NCBI GenBank assembly: GCA_020634155.1
Contig: JACKCI010000001.1
Span: forward strand, 124,001 to 188,000
Direction of reading: 5' to 3'
Origin: Anaerolineales bacterium
GTDB lineage: Bacteria > Chloroflexota > Anaerolineae > Aggregatilineales > J027
Length of the DNA stretch: 64,000 nt
The notes below the pieces were generated by a model. That model was not told where the DNA came from. It saw only the letters and a list, made by a program, of their open reading frames with translations, and did not search any database. The translations under genes and the position numbers were made by a program. Positions 25,044-33,772 of this stretch are shown here, one piece after another. Positions within the stretch are counted from its first letter, which is position 1. Each line of letters starts with the position of its first letter.

Positions 25044-26773
25044 CGCTGTATTTCGCTTTGAATCAACTCTCGACGTAAGATTTTGCCCACCGCCGTTCTC
25101 GGTAAGGCCTCTACAAATTCATAACGAGATGGAATTTCGTACCGAGCTAGTTTTTCGGCTGCGAATTCCATCAAGTCTTCCTTGGTAACGCTCAGGCCGG
25201 GTTTGGTTACTACCCATGCCTTGAGCGCTTCTTGCCCTTCTTTTTCGGGGTGTGGGATAACACCAACCGCGACTTCTGCTACTGCGGGATGCGAGTTTAG
25301 CACTTGGTCAACTTGATTGGGATAAACATTAAAACCCCCAATCAGGGCCATATCTTTTTTGCGGTCAACGATATAGAAATAACCATCCTCGCTCATACGC
25401 CCCAAATCACCTGTCAACAACCAACGTTGTCCTTGCTCATCAGTTATCAAGACATTTTGGGTCTCTGTTGGCCGTTCATGATAGCCGCGCATCAGTTGCG
25501 GGCCGCTAATGGCAATTTCCCCGATACCGCCAACCGGGACGAGTTCAAGCGGGTCTTCGGGGTTTACGATGCGGCATAAAGTGTCGGGTAGCGGAAGACC
25601 AACTGACCCAGCGCGATTTTCACCATGTAGTGGGTTGGCGTGCGTAGCTGTTGGGGCTTCGCTCATACCGTAGCCCTCAATCAACGTACCACCTGTGAAT
25701 TTCTCAAAGGTCTCTTTAGTAGCACGCGGCAAGGGAGCCGATCCGCTTAAACAATGTTGGATACAGGATAGGTCGGCTGCTCCCGAAACCACTTTCTCAT
25801 GAGCATTAACAGCATTATAGAGCGCTGGCACGCCATGAAAAATCTCTGGACGATACGTCACAATCACATCGACCAAATCATCAATCTTGCGGGCATCGGG
25901 CACAATCACCATTTCAGCACGGGCGGTTACGGCGCTGGCAATCACAGAAATCATGCCATAGACATGATAGAAGGGAATGGCCGCCAACATACGGGTACCG
26001 GGAGGCGATGGTTCGCTACCACTCAACCATGCGTTTTGTTGAAGGGTATTAGCAACAACGGCGCTGTGGGTGGACACCGCTGCTTTACTGGGGCCAGTGG
26101 TGCCACCTGTATACTGAAAAATAGCGACGTCCTCTTTGGTCACTTCAACATTGGGTTGCTGGCCCGCAAATTTGCTGAGTAAATCCGGCAGGCGGTGGTC
26201 ATCTGCGCTCAGTTCAGCCCGATGCCCCTCTTTTCTCTCTTTGGCAATTGTAAAGAGAAAAGCGGCAAGAGCAGGAAATGCTTCTTTGATGTTGGTGACG
26301 ATTACTTGCTCAAGCGAAGTCTCTTGACGGATACTCTGGATACGAGGGTAATACAAACTTAGGGTAACGATGGCTTTAGCTCCGCAATCCCGTAACATCT
26401 CGGCAAGGCGGGCAGGTGGGTAAGTAGGGTTCATGCCAACTACGACCATGCCAGCACTCAGCGCACCAAACCATGACACCACAAAAGCAGGGCTGTTAGG
26501 CAGCAAAAGCGCCACACGGTCGCCTTTTTTCAGACCCAAATTGAGCAAAGCTGCACCAAAGGCGTCAGCTTGTTGTTTCAATACCCCATAGGTGAGCGTT
26601 TTCGCCTTGCGTCCCACAAGTGGTATATCTGCCGACATTAAGATAGCCGAGGTGGTGGGGGCTGTTTCAGCCGCCCGCTTGAGAAGGTCGCCTACCGTCC
26701 AATCGGGATAGGGTTCGAGCGTCTTTGGAACATAGGAATCATAACGTTGTAGCCAAGGTTTATCCGCATACAT
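25016..26773 (-). CDS. Long-chain acyl-CoA ligase (AMP-forming)
   Basis: A 585-residue ANL-superfamily adenylate-forming enzyme that activates fatty acids to acyl-CoA. The phosphate loop YTGGTTGPSKAAV, the motif GYGMSEA (A5-like), LLTGDLGRMSEDGYFYIVDRKKD spread over residues 435-460 and the C-terminal lysine region PRTAVGKILRREL are all present. Length and motifs are those of FadD-like enzymes. A TTG two codons upstream is in frame, but ATG 26773 has GAGGA at proper spacing. It follows the methylmalonyl-CoA mutase gene on the same strand but a terminator lies between them, so expression may be separate. Confidence 0.94.
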   Translation of the reverse strand: MYADKPWLQRYDSYVPKTLEPYPDWTVGDLLKRAAETAPTTSAILMSADIPLVGRKAKTLTYGVLKQQADAFGAALLNLGLKKGDRVALLLPNSPAFVVSWFGALSAGMVVVGMNPTYPPARLAEMLRDCGAKAIVTLSLYYPRIQSIRQETSLEQVIVTNIKEAFPALAAFLFTIAKERKEGHRAELSADDHRLPDLLSKFAGQQPNVEVTKEDVAIFQYTGGTTGPSKAAVSTHSAVVANTLQQNAWLSGSEPSPPGTRMLAAIPFYHVYGMISVIASAVTARAEMVIVPDARKIDDLVDVIVTYRPEIFHGVPALYNAVNAHEKVVSGAADLSCIQHCLSGSAPLPRATKETFEKFTGGTLIEGYGMSEAPTATHANPLHGENRAGSVGLPLPDTLCRIVNPEDPLELVPVGGIGEIAISGPQLMRGYHERPTETQNVLITDEQGQRWLLTGDLGRMSEDGYFYIVDRKKDMALIGGFNVYPNQVDQVLNSHPAVAEVAVGVIPHPEKEGQEALKAWVVTKPGLSVTKEDLMEFAAEKLARYEIPSRYEFVEALPRTAVGKILRRELIQSEIQRHSSSGNAT

Positions 26774-26787
26774 GGTCAATTGTCCTC

Positions 26788-26823
26788 AAAAAATAACAAA
26801 GCGTCGGCTCAACAACCGACGCT
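26788..26823 (-). terminator. Rho-independent terminator after methylmalonyl-CoA mutase gene
   Basis: On the minus strand a perfect eight-base stem (26816-26823 with 26800-26807), eight-base loop, then TTTGTTATTTTTTG down to 26788. The CoA ligase start codon is only 15 bases further on. Confidence 0.75.
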
Positions 26824-26837
26824 CTAAGTTCATTTCT

Positions 26838-28520
26838 TTAGATGATGTGTTGCTCTTCATAGATGCCAAAGACTTCACGCATGACATCCATTGTCTCTTG
26901 CAGGGTGCAGTAGGCACGGGCACACTCCAATAGATAGGGCATGGTATTCTCGGTACCCTCACAGGCTTGGCGCAAGGCATTAAGCGCTTGAGTGGCGCGT
27001 TCACCATCACGCTCGGTTCGCAGGGTACGGAGGCGTTGTAGTTGGCGGTCATAGCCTTGCGGATCCATGTCCAAGATGGGGATTTCAAGTGCCTCACCAG
27101 TTTCTACATAATCATTGATGCCCACAATCACGCGATCCATTTTCTCGACCTCTTGAGAATGACGAAAAGCGGAATCAGCAATTTCTTGTTGGAAGAAACC
27201 CGCCTCAATTGCAGGCAATACACCGCCTAAGTCCTCAATACGGCGGAAGTAATTGTAGGCTTCTTGCTCGATGTCGTTGGTGAGCTTCTCAATAAAATAG
27301 GAGCCACCCAGAGGGTCAATGGTGTTAGTCACGCCCGACTCGTGGGCAACAATTTGCTGGGTGCGTAGGGCAATTTTTACAGCGTGTTCGGAGGGCAACG
27401 CGAGGGCTTCATCCATGCTGTTGGTGTGGAGTGATTGAGCGCCCCCCATTGAAGCGGCAAGGGCTTGAATGGCAACCCGCACGATATTGATTTCGGGTTG
27501 TTGGGCGGTCAAAGAGACGCCAGCCGTTTGGCAATGGAAACGACACAACCATGAGCGGGGGTGCTTGGCTCCGAAGGTCTCGCGCATTTCACGCGCCCAA
27601 ATACGGCGGGCAGCCCGCATCTTGGCAACTTCTTCAAAGAAATCATTATGCACATTAAAGAAGAAGGAGAGGCGCGGGGCAAATTCGTCAATATCGAGGC
27701 CACGCTTGATGGCCCAACGGGCGTATTCCAAGCCGTCAGCTAAGGTGAACGCTAATTCTTGGGCGGCGGTACTCCCTGCCTCACGGATATGATAACCACT
27801 GACACTCACTGAGTTCCACTGGGGCAGATGGTGGGTCGCAAACTCAATGGTATCCGTTACGAGGCGCATAGATGGCTCTGGCGGGAAGATGAATTCTTTT
27901 TGGGCCGTAAATTCCTTGAGAATGTCATTCTGCAAGGTGCCGCGCAACTTATCCATTGAGACACCTTGCTTCTCGGCAGCTACAATATAATAGGCCCAGA
28001 TGACGGCGGCAGGGCTATTGATGGTCATGGAGGTCGATACTTGGTCGAGGGGAATGCCATCCAGCAAGATTTCCATATCTTTCAATGATGAAACAGCCAC
28101 CCCACACTTGCCAAATTCACCGAGTGATTCGGGGGAATCGGTGTCATAGCCCATCAGGGTTGGCAAGTCAAAGGCAATACTGAGGCCCATATTGCCTTGG
28201 GAAAGCAGATACTTAAAACGCTCATTGGTTTCTTCAGCAGAACCAAAGCCAGCGAACATCCGCATTGTCCACAGCCGTCCACGATGCCCCGACGCATGTA
28301 CACCACGTGTAAAGGGATACTCACCGGGGAAGCCGAGGTCACGCAGGTAGTCAAAATCAGCAATATCAAGGGGGGTATAGAGCCGATTAATGGGGCGACT
28401 ACTTTCAGTAATGAAGCGCTCGCGGCGTTCTGGCATGGCAGCAAGGGTCTTGTTGAGCGTGGTAGCTTCCCAGCGCTCTGATTCGTCGGCAAGCAAATCC
28501 ATAAAGTCTTGACCAAACAC
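26838..28520 (-). CDS. Methylmalonyl-CoA mutase large subunit (catalytic domain only)
   Basis: A 560-residue TIM-barrel subunit of acyl-CoA mutase that interconverts methylmalonyl-CoA and succinyl-CoA. YPFTRGVHASGHRGRLWTMR is split across the conserved substrate-binding start, and GLSIAFDLPTLMGYDTDS, NSVSVSGYHIREAGS, CQTAGVSLTAQQPEINIVR (residues about 330-350), QSLHTNSMDEALALP and DPLGGSYF are typical of the family. The usual C-terminal B12-binding domain with DxHxxG is absent, so the enzyme is of the split type and needs a separate cobalamin subunit, which is not in this window. The start is ATG 28520 with AAGGAGA upstream. A terminator follows. Confidence 0.95.
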   Translation of the reverse strand: MFGQDFMDLLADESERWEATTLNKTLAAMPERRERFITESSRPINRLYTPLDIADFDYLRDLGFPGEYPFTRGVHASGHRGRLWTMRMFAGFGSAEETNERFKYLLSQGNMGLSIAFDLPTLMGYDTDSPESLGEFGKCGVAVSSLKDMEILLDGIPLDQVSTSMTINSPAAVIWAYYIVAAEKQGVSMDKLRGTLQNDILKEFTAQKEFIFPPEPSMRLVTDTIEFATHHLPQWNSVSVSGYHIREAGSTAAQELAFTLADGLEYARWAIKRGLDIDEFAPRLSFFFNVHNDFFEEVAKMRAARRIWAREMRETFGAKHPRSWLCRFHCQTAGVSLTAQQPEINIVRVAIQALAASMGGAQSLHTNSMDEALALPSEHAVKIALRTQQIVAHESGVTNTIDPLGGSYFIEKLTNDIEQEAYNYFRRIEDLGGVLPAIEAGFFQQEIADSAFRHSQEVEKMDRVIVGINDYVETGEALEIPILDMDPQGYDRQLQRLRTLRTERDGERATQALNALRQACEGTENTMPYLLECARAYCTLQETMDVMREVFGIYEEQHII

Positions 28521-28560
28521 AGCAATCTCCTTGGAACACGATTTGGGTCATTATATCACG

Positions 28561-28588
28561 AAAAAAGCCCTATCTAGTGACAGGGCTT
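28561..28588 (-). terminator. Rho-independent terminator after tatA
   Basis: Seven-base stem AAGCCCT/AGGGCTT (28582-28588 with 28565-28571 on the minus strand), ten-base loop and a T run from 28566 to 28561. It lies between tatA and the mutase gene, both on the minus strand. Confidence 0.75.
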
Positions 28589-28616
28589 AATGCTTAATCG
28601 GCGGCTAAAACAAGCG

Positions 28617-28805
28617 CTAGGCTTGCTTGTTGTCGTTCTGATTATTGTTAGATGAGGGGGGTGTCTCATCCTCACCCTGAATTCCTTTGCGGAATTCACG
28701 GATGGCTGTACCCATTTCACGCCCAACGCGAGAGACACGACCCGCCCCAAACAGGAGCAACACGATGAGCAGAATGATAAACAGTTCAGGCCCGTTCAAG
28801 TTCAT
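28617..28805 (-). CDS. tatA: Twin-arginine translocase subunit TatA/TatE
   Basis: A 62-residue component of the Tat export pore. It has a short extracytoplasmic start, one membrane helix (LFIILLIVLLLF), the hinge FGAGRVSRVGREMG and an amphipathic helix AIREFRKGIQG, then an acidic/Asn-rich tail. The hinge has FGAG where many TatA have FGPK/FGAKKLP. tatB and tatC are not nearby. At least one Tat substrate (the molybdenum lipoprotein at 6673) lies in this window. Start ATG 28805, with AGGGAA upstream. Confidence 0.93.
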   Translation of the reverse strand: MNLNGPELFIILLIVLLLFGAGRVSRVGREMGTAIREFRKGIQGEDETPPSSNNNQNDNKQA

Positions 28806-28847
28806 TGTCAGTATTCCCTAAAGCTTGACTAAATTCTGTCTGTTGAA

Positions 28848-28856
28848 ATTATACCA
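28848..28856 (-). promoter_or_regulatory. Extended -10 promoter candidate for tatA
   Basis: On the minus strand TGG-TATAAT, an extended -10 with perfect hexamer at 28853-28848. A start near 28841 would leave a leader of about 36 bases. No good -35 is visible. Confidence 0.4.
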
Positions 28857-28870
28857 TAATGTAGCGAATG

Positions 28871-28879
28871 TGATATAAT
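28871..28879 (+). promoter_or_regulatory. Extended -10 promoter candidate for the phosphatase/STAS operon
   Basis: TGA-TATAAT with perfect hexamer at 28874-28879, 48 bases before the GTG start. It lies only 20 bases from the oppositely facing tatA -10 box. A second weaker possibility is TTGACT (28825-28830) with TATACC (28850-28855). Confidence 0.5.
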
Positions 28880-28926
28880 GCCCGTCATCATATAGAACGT
28901 CACGACTATACTGGAGCATCATACCC

Positions 28927-31716
28927 GTGCTCAAGCGCATTCCTATATCATTTCTTGCATTTTTAGGGGTCGTAGTTTTAATTGCCATGATTGCAGCGGT
29001 AACCTTGTTTGCCTCTGCAATTATTGGGCGAACTGTTCTTGATCAGTTCCAAAGCCAACAACTCCAAGTTTCAACGGCGCTTGCCCAACAGACTGAAGCC
29101 TATTTTAGTCAATTGGGGATTGAAACCCTACGCCTAACGCAACTCGATGAGATTAAAGCGGTGGCATCATCACGCTTTGACCTCGCCAAGACTGCCATCC
29201 AAAACGACATCAACGCTAACGACCGCAACAGTATTGTGATTAGCGTTACTCGTTTTAGCTTCCGTGGTGAGCCACGTTACGCATGGCCTACGCGGGTTGA
29301 TAACCAAATTAACGAAGGCGTATTTCCCTATAGCCTTCCTGAAGAATTGGTGTCACAGACTCAAGAGGGTGGCATAGTCGAAGTCGAAACAGGACTCTAT
29401 CAGGTTGATAGTCGGTACCTGTTGATTGTTCCCTTTGCCGCGACCACTGGAAATATTGAGTTTTTGGCCTATGAACTCGATATAGAAGCCATCTTTAATG
29501 AAGTCTTGGCCTCGGCTATCAATGATCTCTCAGGTTCCGGCCAACTCTGGGTTTTTGATTACCAAGGTGAACTGGTCTTTCAGGCACGGGCAGAGCCACA
29601 AGTTGATGTAGACAATAGCTTGTTTAATCCCATAACCTTAGCGGGATTAACCGAAACGGTATCTGAGCGTTACGCAACTGGCGATGATAGTGAACGCATT
29701 GCGGCCTTTGCGCCAACTGAGTTATTTAATCGACAATTTGCAATGGTTTTGAGCCGCAGTACCGATGACTCCCAAGAGGTAGTTGCGGATGATCTGCAAA
29801 TCATCTTCGGAATTGCAGTCGCTGCGGTAGCCCTCATTGCGGTATTGGCCTTAATTGCCCTGCGTCGCATTGTCTCAGAAACCTCTCGACGGCGCTCAGA
29901 GGCCAGTATGCGGCGTGCGACCCGTTCCTTGCTAGAGGTGTCACGGGCGCTCAATTCCAGCTTGGAATTACAAACGGTACTGAACCGCATCTTGGTTGAA
30001 TTACAGAAAATTATCCCCTATTACAGTTCTTCCATTCTGCTTTTGAATGAGCGTGGGGAACTCGAAGTAGCCTCGCATCGCGGGGAAGACACTGCCGCCC
30101 ACTCTGTTGGTGTCTTCAAAGCAGAAGAAGCGCGGGCTGCCCGCGAGGTCATTGCCCGTAGCCAGCCAGTCATTATCAATGACACCAGCAAGGACGAGCG
30201 ATGGTCGGCAACATCGGGAAGCGAGATTCGCTCATGGATCGGCTTACCCCTACGGGTGTTTGAGCAGTCAGTAGGGGTGTTGAATATCAACAGCAGCCTA
30301 AAAACTGGTTTCTCTCCCGAAGATATCGAATTAGCGGAGGCCTTTTCTGACCAAGCGAGCGTCGCTCTCCAAAATGCACGCTTGCATGATCAGGAAGTGA
30401 CTCGTATTGAACAAGAATTAACCGTGGCACGTGGCATCCAAACCAGTCTGCTCCCCGCTACCCCACCTAACATCCCTGAACTGAGAGTAGCCTTCAACTC
30501 CTTGGCAGCACGGCAGGTGAGCGGTGACTTCTTCCAACTTATCCCCCTGACCGATGGGCAATGGGGTGTTTTTGTGGGAGATGTGAGTGGTAAGGGTATG
30601 CCTGCCGCCTTGATTATGGCTGTGATGACGACTGCGCTCCGTGACGAAGTTATTCGCCAACGTGACCCCGGCAAGCTTCTTAGCCGTCTAAATGAACGCT
30701 TGTTGGATCGTTTCTTGCAGGTACAAATGAACAGCGCTCTTCTTGCTGCTGTTTTTGATCCCGCCACTTACCAGCTTTCGATTGCTAATGCGGGCATGGT
30801 GCAACCTTATTGGCGCACCGATACAGACGATGAATGGGATTTTGTAGACATCGGCGGTTACCCCCTTGGGGCTTCGCAAAATGTGAACTACACAAGCAAA
30901 GTTCTCAAACTTCGTGCGGGTTCATTGATGGTGTTATTTAGTGATGGTATCATCGAAGCAGAGAACTGGCGCGGCGAATTCTTTGGGTTTGAACGGCTAG
31001 AATACTTACTCAATGAGATGCCCGCAAACACCAGCGCAGAGGAAGCTCTTAACCGCATTCTAAATGCTGTTCAACAACATATCGGTGAACGTGACCCTGC
31101 CGACGATATGACGGTGATGGTACTACAAACAGTAGGGGTAGAACGTCCCACTGAACCAGAAATTGAAGATTTGCCCTCAATTGTTGATATGGTGCGTTCA
31201 CGTCGAACAGAACGTCCGGTGTCGGTCAAGACTACTGAGGAGTTTTTGATGCCAAGAGAAAATGTAGAACTCTTTTTACCAAGCATATTAGGTTTTGAAA
31301 AGGTTGCTCGTAGCGCTGCCGAGGCCATTGCCAGAAAGATGGGCTTCAGCGACGACCGGATTGATGACCTAAAGACAGCGGTTGCTGAGGCCTGTATGAA
31401 TGCCATTGAACATGGCAACCTTGAAGATAAGGCGACATCGGTTACCGTTCTCTTGAGTTCATCATCTGACCATCTTGAGGTGCGGGTGGTTGACCGCGGT
31501 CGCCAGCAAATTCCCGATCCCCTACCACCGCCCGGCAATAGTGACAGCGCACGGGGATGGGGATTGTTCTTTATCCAGAGTTTGATGGATGAAGTCGAAA
31601 TAGTACGTTCACCTGAAGGCAATGTGGTTCGCATGACGATTTTCCTTGGCAAAGACCAAGATGATCTGGGTGAACCATCTTCAGATGAAGCTGAGTGGGT
31701 AGACAAAGTTGATTAA
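28927..31716 (+). CDS. Receptor PP2C phosphatase (SpoIIE/RsbU type) with GAF and fused RsbW-type kinase domain
   Basis: A 929-residue partner-switch protein. A membrane span at about 7-32, an extracytoplasmic sensor region to about 290 (dCache-like size) and a second span (about 292-315) form the receptor part. Inside the cell follow a GAF domain (about 334-490), a SpoIIE phosphatase domain (about 497-735) with ARGIQTSLLP, SGDFFQL, VGDVSGKGMPAAL and ADDMTVMVL metal sites, and an HATPase_c_2 anti-sigma kinase domain (about 770-910) with AVAEACMNAIEHGN and GWGLFFIQSLMDEV. Thus phosphatase and opposing kinase for a STAS antagonist are in one polypeptide. The start is GTG 28927 with GGAG upstream. 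The STAS protein is encoded 11 bases downstream. Confidence 0.93.
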   Translation: MLKRIPISFLAFLGVVVLIAMIAAVTLFASAIIGRTVLDQFQSQQLQVSTALAQQTEAYFSQLGIETLRLTQLDEIKAVASSRFDLAKTAIQNDINANDRNSIVISVTRFSFRGEPRYAWPTRVDNQINEGVFPYSLPEELVSQTQEGGIVEVETGLYQVDSRYLLIVPFAATTGNIEFLAYELDIEAIFNEVLASAINDLSGSGQLWVFDYQGELVFQARAEPQVDVDNSLFNPITLAGLTETVSERYATGDDSERIAAFAPTELFNRQFAMVLSRSTDDSQEVVADDLQIIFGIAVAAVALIAVLALIALRRIVSETSRRRSEASMRRATRSLLEVSRALNSSLELQTVLNRILVELQKIIPYYSSSILLLNERGELEVASHRGEDTAAHSVGVFKAEEARAAREVIARSQPVIINDTSKDERWSATSGSEIRSWIGLPLRVFEQSVGVLNINSSLKTGFSPEDIELAEAFSDQASVALQNARLHDQEVTRIEQELTVARGIQTSLLPATPPNIPELRVAFNSLAARQVSGDFFQLIPLTDGQWGVFVGDVSGKGMPAALIMAVMTTALRDEVIRQRDPGKLLSRLNERLLDRFLQVQMNSALLAAVFDPATYQLSIANAGMVQPYWRTDTDDEWDFVDIGGYPLGASQNVNYTSKVLKLRAGSLMVLFSDGIIEAENWRGEFFGFERLEYLLNEMPANTSAEEALNRILNAVQQHIGERDPADDMTVMVLQTVGVERPTEPEIEDLPSIVDMVRSRRTERPVSVKTTEEFLMPRENVELFLPSILGFEKVARSAAEAIARKMGFSDDRIDDLKTAVAEACMNAIEHGNLEDKATSVTVLLSSSSDHLEVRVVDRGRQQIPDPLPPPGNSDSARGWGLFFIQSLMDEVEIVRSPEGNVVRMTIFLGKDQDDLGEPSSDEAEWVDKVD

Positions 31717-31727
31717 GGGAGAGGGCC

Positions 31728-32162
31728 ATGGCTTCTAAGGAAGTCTCTTACCGACTAGAGAACAGTTTAGGATTTTTGGATTTCCCGCGGGATGTGATTG
31801 CCCAAACCCGCGAATCCGCCTACGCAGCCTACAATCAATTGGCTGTTAACAAAGTTGAGACTATCGCTATGAACTTTGAGGGAAGCGATTATCTCAATAG
31901 TGCGGGTATTGGGTTGGTGATTAGTCTAGTGGAAGATGCTACCCGTGCTGGGCGCAAGGTATTTGCCTATGGCCTGTCTTCCCATTACCGCAAATTATTC
32001 AGCATGGTGGGCCTCACAGAGCGTCTCTCATTGGTGCGAAACGAAGAAGCCATGCGCGAACAAATGGGCACTAGCAGTAGTAGCACGGATAGCGACAGCA
32101 GTGGCGGTGGCGGTAGTACAAGTAGTGGTGGGAGCAATCCCAGCAGTGGCGGCAACAGCTAG
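31728..32162 (+). CDS. STAS-domain anti-sigma factor antagonist
   Basis: A 144-residue SpoIIAA/RsbV-like protein with strong GGGAGAGGG ahead of the ATG. The STAS domain covers about 1-110; SDYLNSAGIGLVISL holds the site that SpoIIAA-type proteins use for serine phosphorylation (DxxxS form, Ser about 58), with YGLSSHYRKLFSMVGL following. After residue 113 comes a low-complexity tail of Ser, Gly, Asp and Asn, unusual for this family. The fused phosphatase/kinase encoded just upstream is the likely partner that adds and removes the phosphate. The target (sigma factor or other effector) is not evident. Confidence 0.92.
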   Translation: MASKEVSYRLENSLGFLDFPRDVIAQTRESAYAAYNQLAVNKVETIAMNFEGSDYLNSAGIGLVISLVEDATRAGRKVFAYGLSSHYRKLFSMVGLTERLSLVRNEEAMREQMGTSSSSTDSDSSGGGGSTSSGGSNPSSGGNS

Positions 32163-32171
32163 AGCCTTCTT

Positions 32172-32501
32172 CTAATAGGTGGTTGGTAGGCGCGGGTCAA
32201 TGTCCTGCGCCCAACGCAGAATACCACCTTCTAAGTTGAAGAGGTTTTCGCTGGACCAGCCGTTCATTATCAAGAAATGGGCAGCTTGCATACTGCGAAT
32301 ACCCGTGCGACACATGAAGACGACTACATGGTCGTTAGGAATCTCATGATAACGCAAGGGGATGTCGTGCAATACAATGTGGGTAGCTACAGCAAGTCGG
32401 GAGATTTCGAGCTCCCATTCATGACGAACATCGATGATGGTTATTTTTTCTTGAGCATCGATTCTGGTTTTTAATTCTAGCGGTGTCATACTTCGAATCA
32501 T
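32172..32501 (-). CDS. Single-domain rhodanese
   Basis: A 109-residue rhodanese with IIDVRHEWELEISRL and active loop CRTGIRS, so a potentially active sulfurtransferase. The sequence around the loop and its end (RWAQDIDPRLP) is very like the C-terminal rhodanese of the MoeB/MoeZ-type protein encoded next to it (AWAREIDTALP), suggesting origin by local duplication. A GTG at 32549 opens the frame but lies within a terminator hairpin; ATG 32501, with AGGAG just after that hairpin's T-rich run, is the likely start. It is the last gene in the sulfur-carrier/cysteine region but probably has partly separate expression. Confidence 0.88.
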   Translation of the reverse strand: MIRSMTPLELKTRIDAQEKITIIDVRHEWELEISRLAVATHIVLHDIPLRYHEIPNDHVVVFMCRTGIRSMQAAHFLIMNGWSSENLFNLEGGILRWAQDIDPRLPTTY

Positions 32502-32513
32502 CGAAACGGCTCC

Positions 32514-32553
32514 TAAAACAAAATAGCGTGACTGCTCATCGGCGGTCACGCTA
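32514..32553 (-). terminator. Terminator between moeZ-like gene and rhodanese gene
   Basis: Minus-strand perfect nine-base stem TAGCGTGAC/GTCACGCTA (32553-32545 with 32532-32524), 12-base loop, then ATTTTGTTTTAGG. The Shine-Dalgarno of the rhodanese gene directly follows the T-rich run. Confidence 0.7.
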
Positions 32554-32572
32554 TGCTATTGTACAGACTTGG

Positions 32573-33772
32573 CTAGTAGATGGGTAGTGCGGTGTCAATC
32601 TCGCGTGCCCATGCGTTGATTCCACCAATCAGATTCATGGTATTGGTATAGCCGCGCTCTTTGAGCCACGCCACCACTTCACCACTCCGAATACCAGTGC
32701 GGCAAATCACCACCACCGGAGTATCGCGGGTAACTTCATCCAGCCGTCCCAACACCTCACTCTTGGGGATATGGATAGCGCCCTCCATACGGCTAATGTC
32801 TAGCTCATGGGCATCGCGCACATCCAGAATTTCAATGGCCTCACCCTTATCAAGTCGCTCTTTGAGCGCCCTAGCACCCAAGGTTGGAACCCGTGACAAG
32901 TCCAACTGATCTTCACCATAGGTGCTGTTATCATGGGCGGGCATGCCGCAGAATTGCTCATAATCAATGAGTTCTGTCACGGTTGGGTTGGCTCCACAGA
33001 CGGGGCAGGCGGGGTTTTTGCGAACACGCACCGTATCAAAACTCATGGCAAGCGCATCATAGAGCAGCAACCGCCCAATGAGCGGCTCCCCAATACCTAG
33101 CACTAGCTTAATAGCCTCGGTCGCCTGAATGGTGCCGATGGTACCGGGGAGGATGCCCAAAACACCACCCTCGGCGCAACTTGGTACCAAACCGGGTGGG
33201 GGTGGCTCTGGAAATAAGCACCGATAGCATGGCCCTTCCTCTGCCCCAAAGACCGAGGCTTGGCCTTCAAAGCGGAAAATACTGCCATAGACGTTCAGCT
33301 TGCCCAACATCACACAGGCGTCATTGACCAAATAGCGGGTCGGGAAGTTGTCGGTACCGTCAATGACAATATCGTAGTCAGCAATGATGTCGAGGGCGTT
33401 GTCGCTGGTGAGCGGCACCTCATATTTAATCAACTTGACATGGGGGTTGAGGTCAGCAAGGGTACTTTCCGCTGAGTCAATTTTGGCGCGGCCCACATCT
33501 TTGGTGCCATGAATAATCTGGCGCTGGAGATTGGTGTAGTCTACGGTGTCATAATCAACAAGGCCAATGGTACCAATACCTGCGGCAGTCAGATAAATGC
33601 TGGTGGGGCTGCCCAATCCACCCGTACCAATCAGCAAAATTTTGGCACCCTTGAGTTTTTTCTGCCCTTCCATCCCAACCTCTGGCATGATGAGGTGGCG
33701 GCTATAGCGCAGCACCTCTTCCTTAGAGAGTTGGATGAAACTAGGGTCTACAATAGATGTCCTAATTGCCAT
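32573..33772 (-). CDS. moeZ: Sulfur carrier adenylyltransferase/sulfurtransferase (MoeZ/MoeB with rhodanese domain)
   Basis: A 399-residue E1-like enzyme that adenylates and thiocarboxylates the GG terminus of a ubiquitin-like sulfur carrier. The ThiF/MoeB domain (about 15-260) shows GTGGLGSP, DYDTVDYTNLQRQ, the zinc cysteine pairs CYRC and CPVC, and SCAEGGVLG with the conserved Cys. A C-terminal rhodanese domain (about 295-395) has loop CRTGIRS. The fusion matches mycobacterial MoeZ, which loads CysO and MoaD. ATG 33772, with AAGGA eight bases upstream, is preferred over a longer frame extending into the thioredoxin gene. It overlaps the thioredoxin-like gene by 11 bases. Confidence 0.94.
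   Translation of the reverse strand: MAIRTSIVDPSFIQLSKEEVLRYSRHLIMPEVGMEGQKKLKGAKILLIGTGGLGSPTSIYLTAAGIGTIGLVDYDTVDYTNLQRQIIHGTKDVGRAKIDSAESTLADLNPHVKLIKYEVPLTSDNALDIIADYDIVIDGTDNFPTRYLVNDACVMLGKLNVYGSIFRFEGQASVFGAEEGPCYRCLFPEPPPPGLVPSCAEGGVLGILPGTIGTIQATEAIKLVLGIGEPLIGRLLLYDALAMSFDTVRVRKNPACPVCGANPTVTELIDYEQFCGMPAHDNSTYGEDQLDLSRVPTLGARALKERLDKGEAIEILDVRDAHELDISRMEGAIHIPKSEVLGRLDEVTRDTPVVVICRTGIRSGEVVAWLKERGYTNTMNLIGGINAWAREIDTALPIY

Noticed and set aside
32085..32162. Ser/Gly-rich end of the STAS gene as a tandem repeat element
   Set aside because: The codons are mixed AGT/GGT/GGC repeats in frame with no exact unit, so it is low-complexity coding sequence rather than a mobile or structural repeat.
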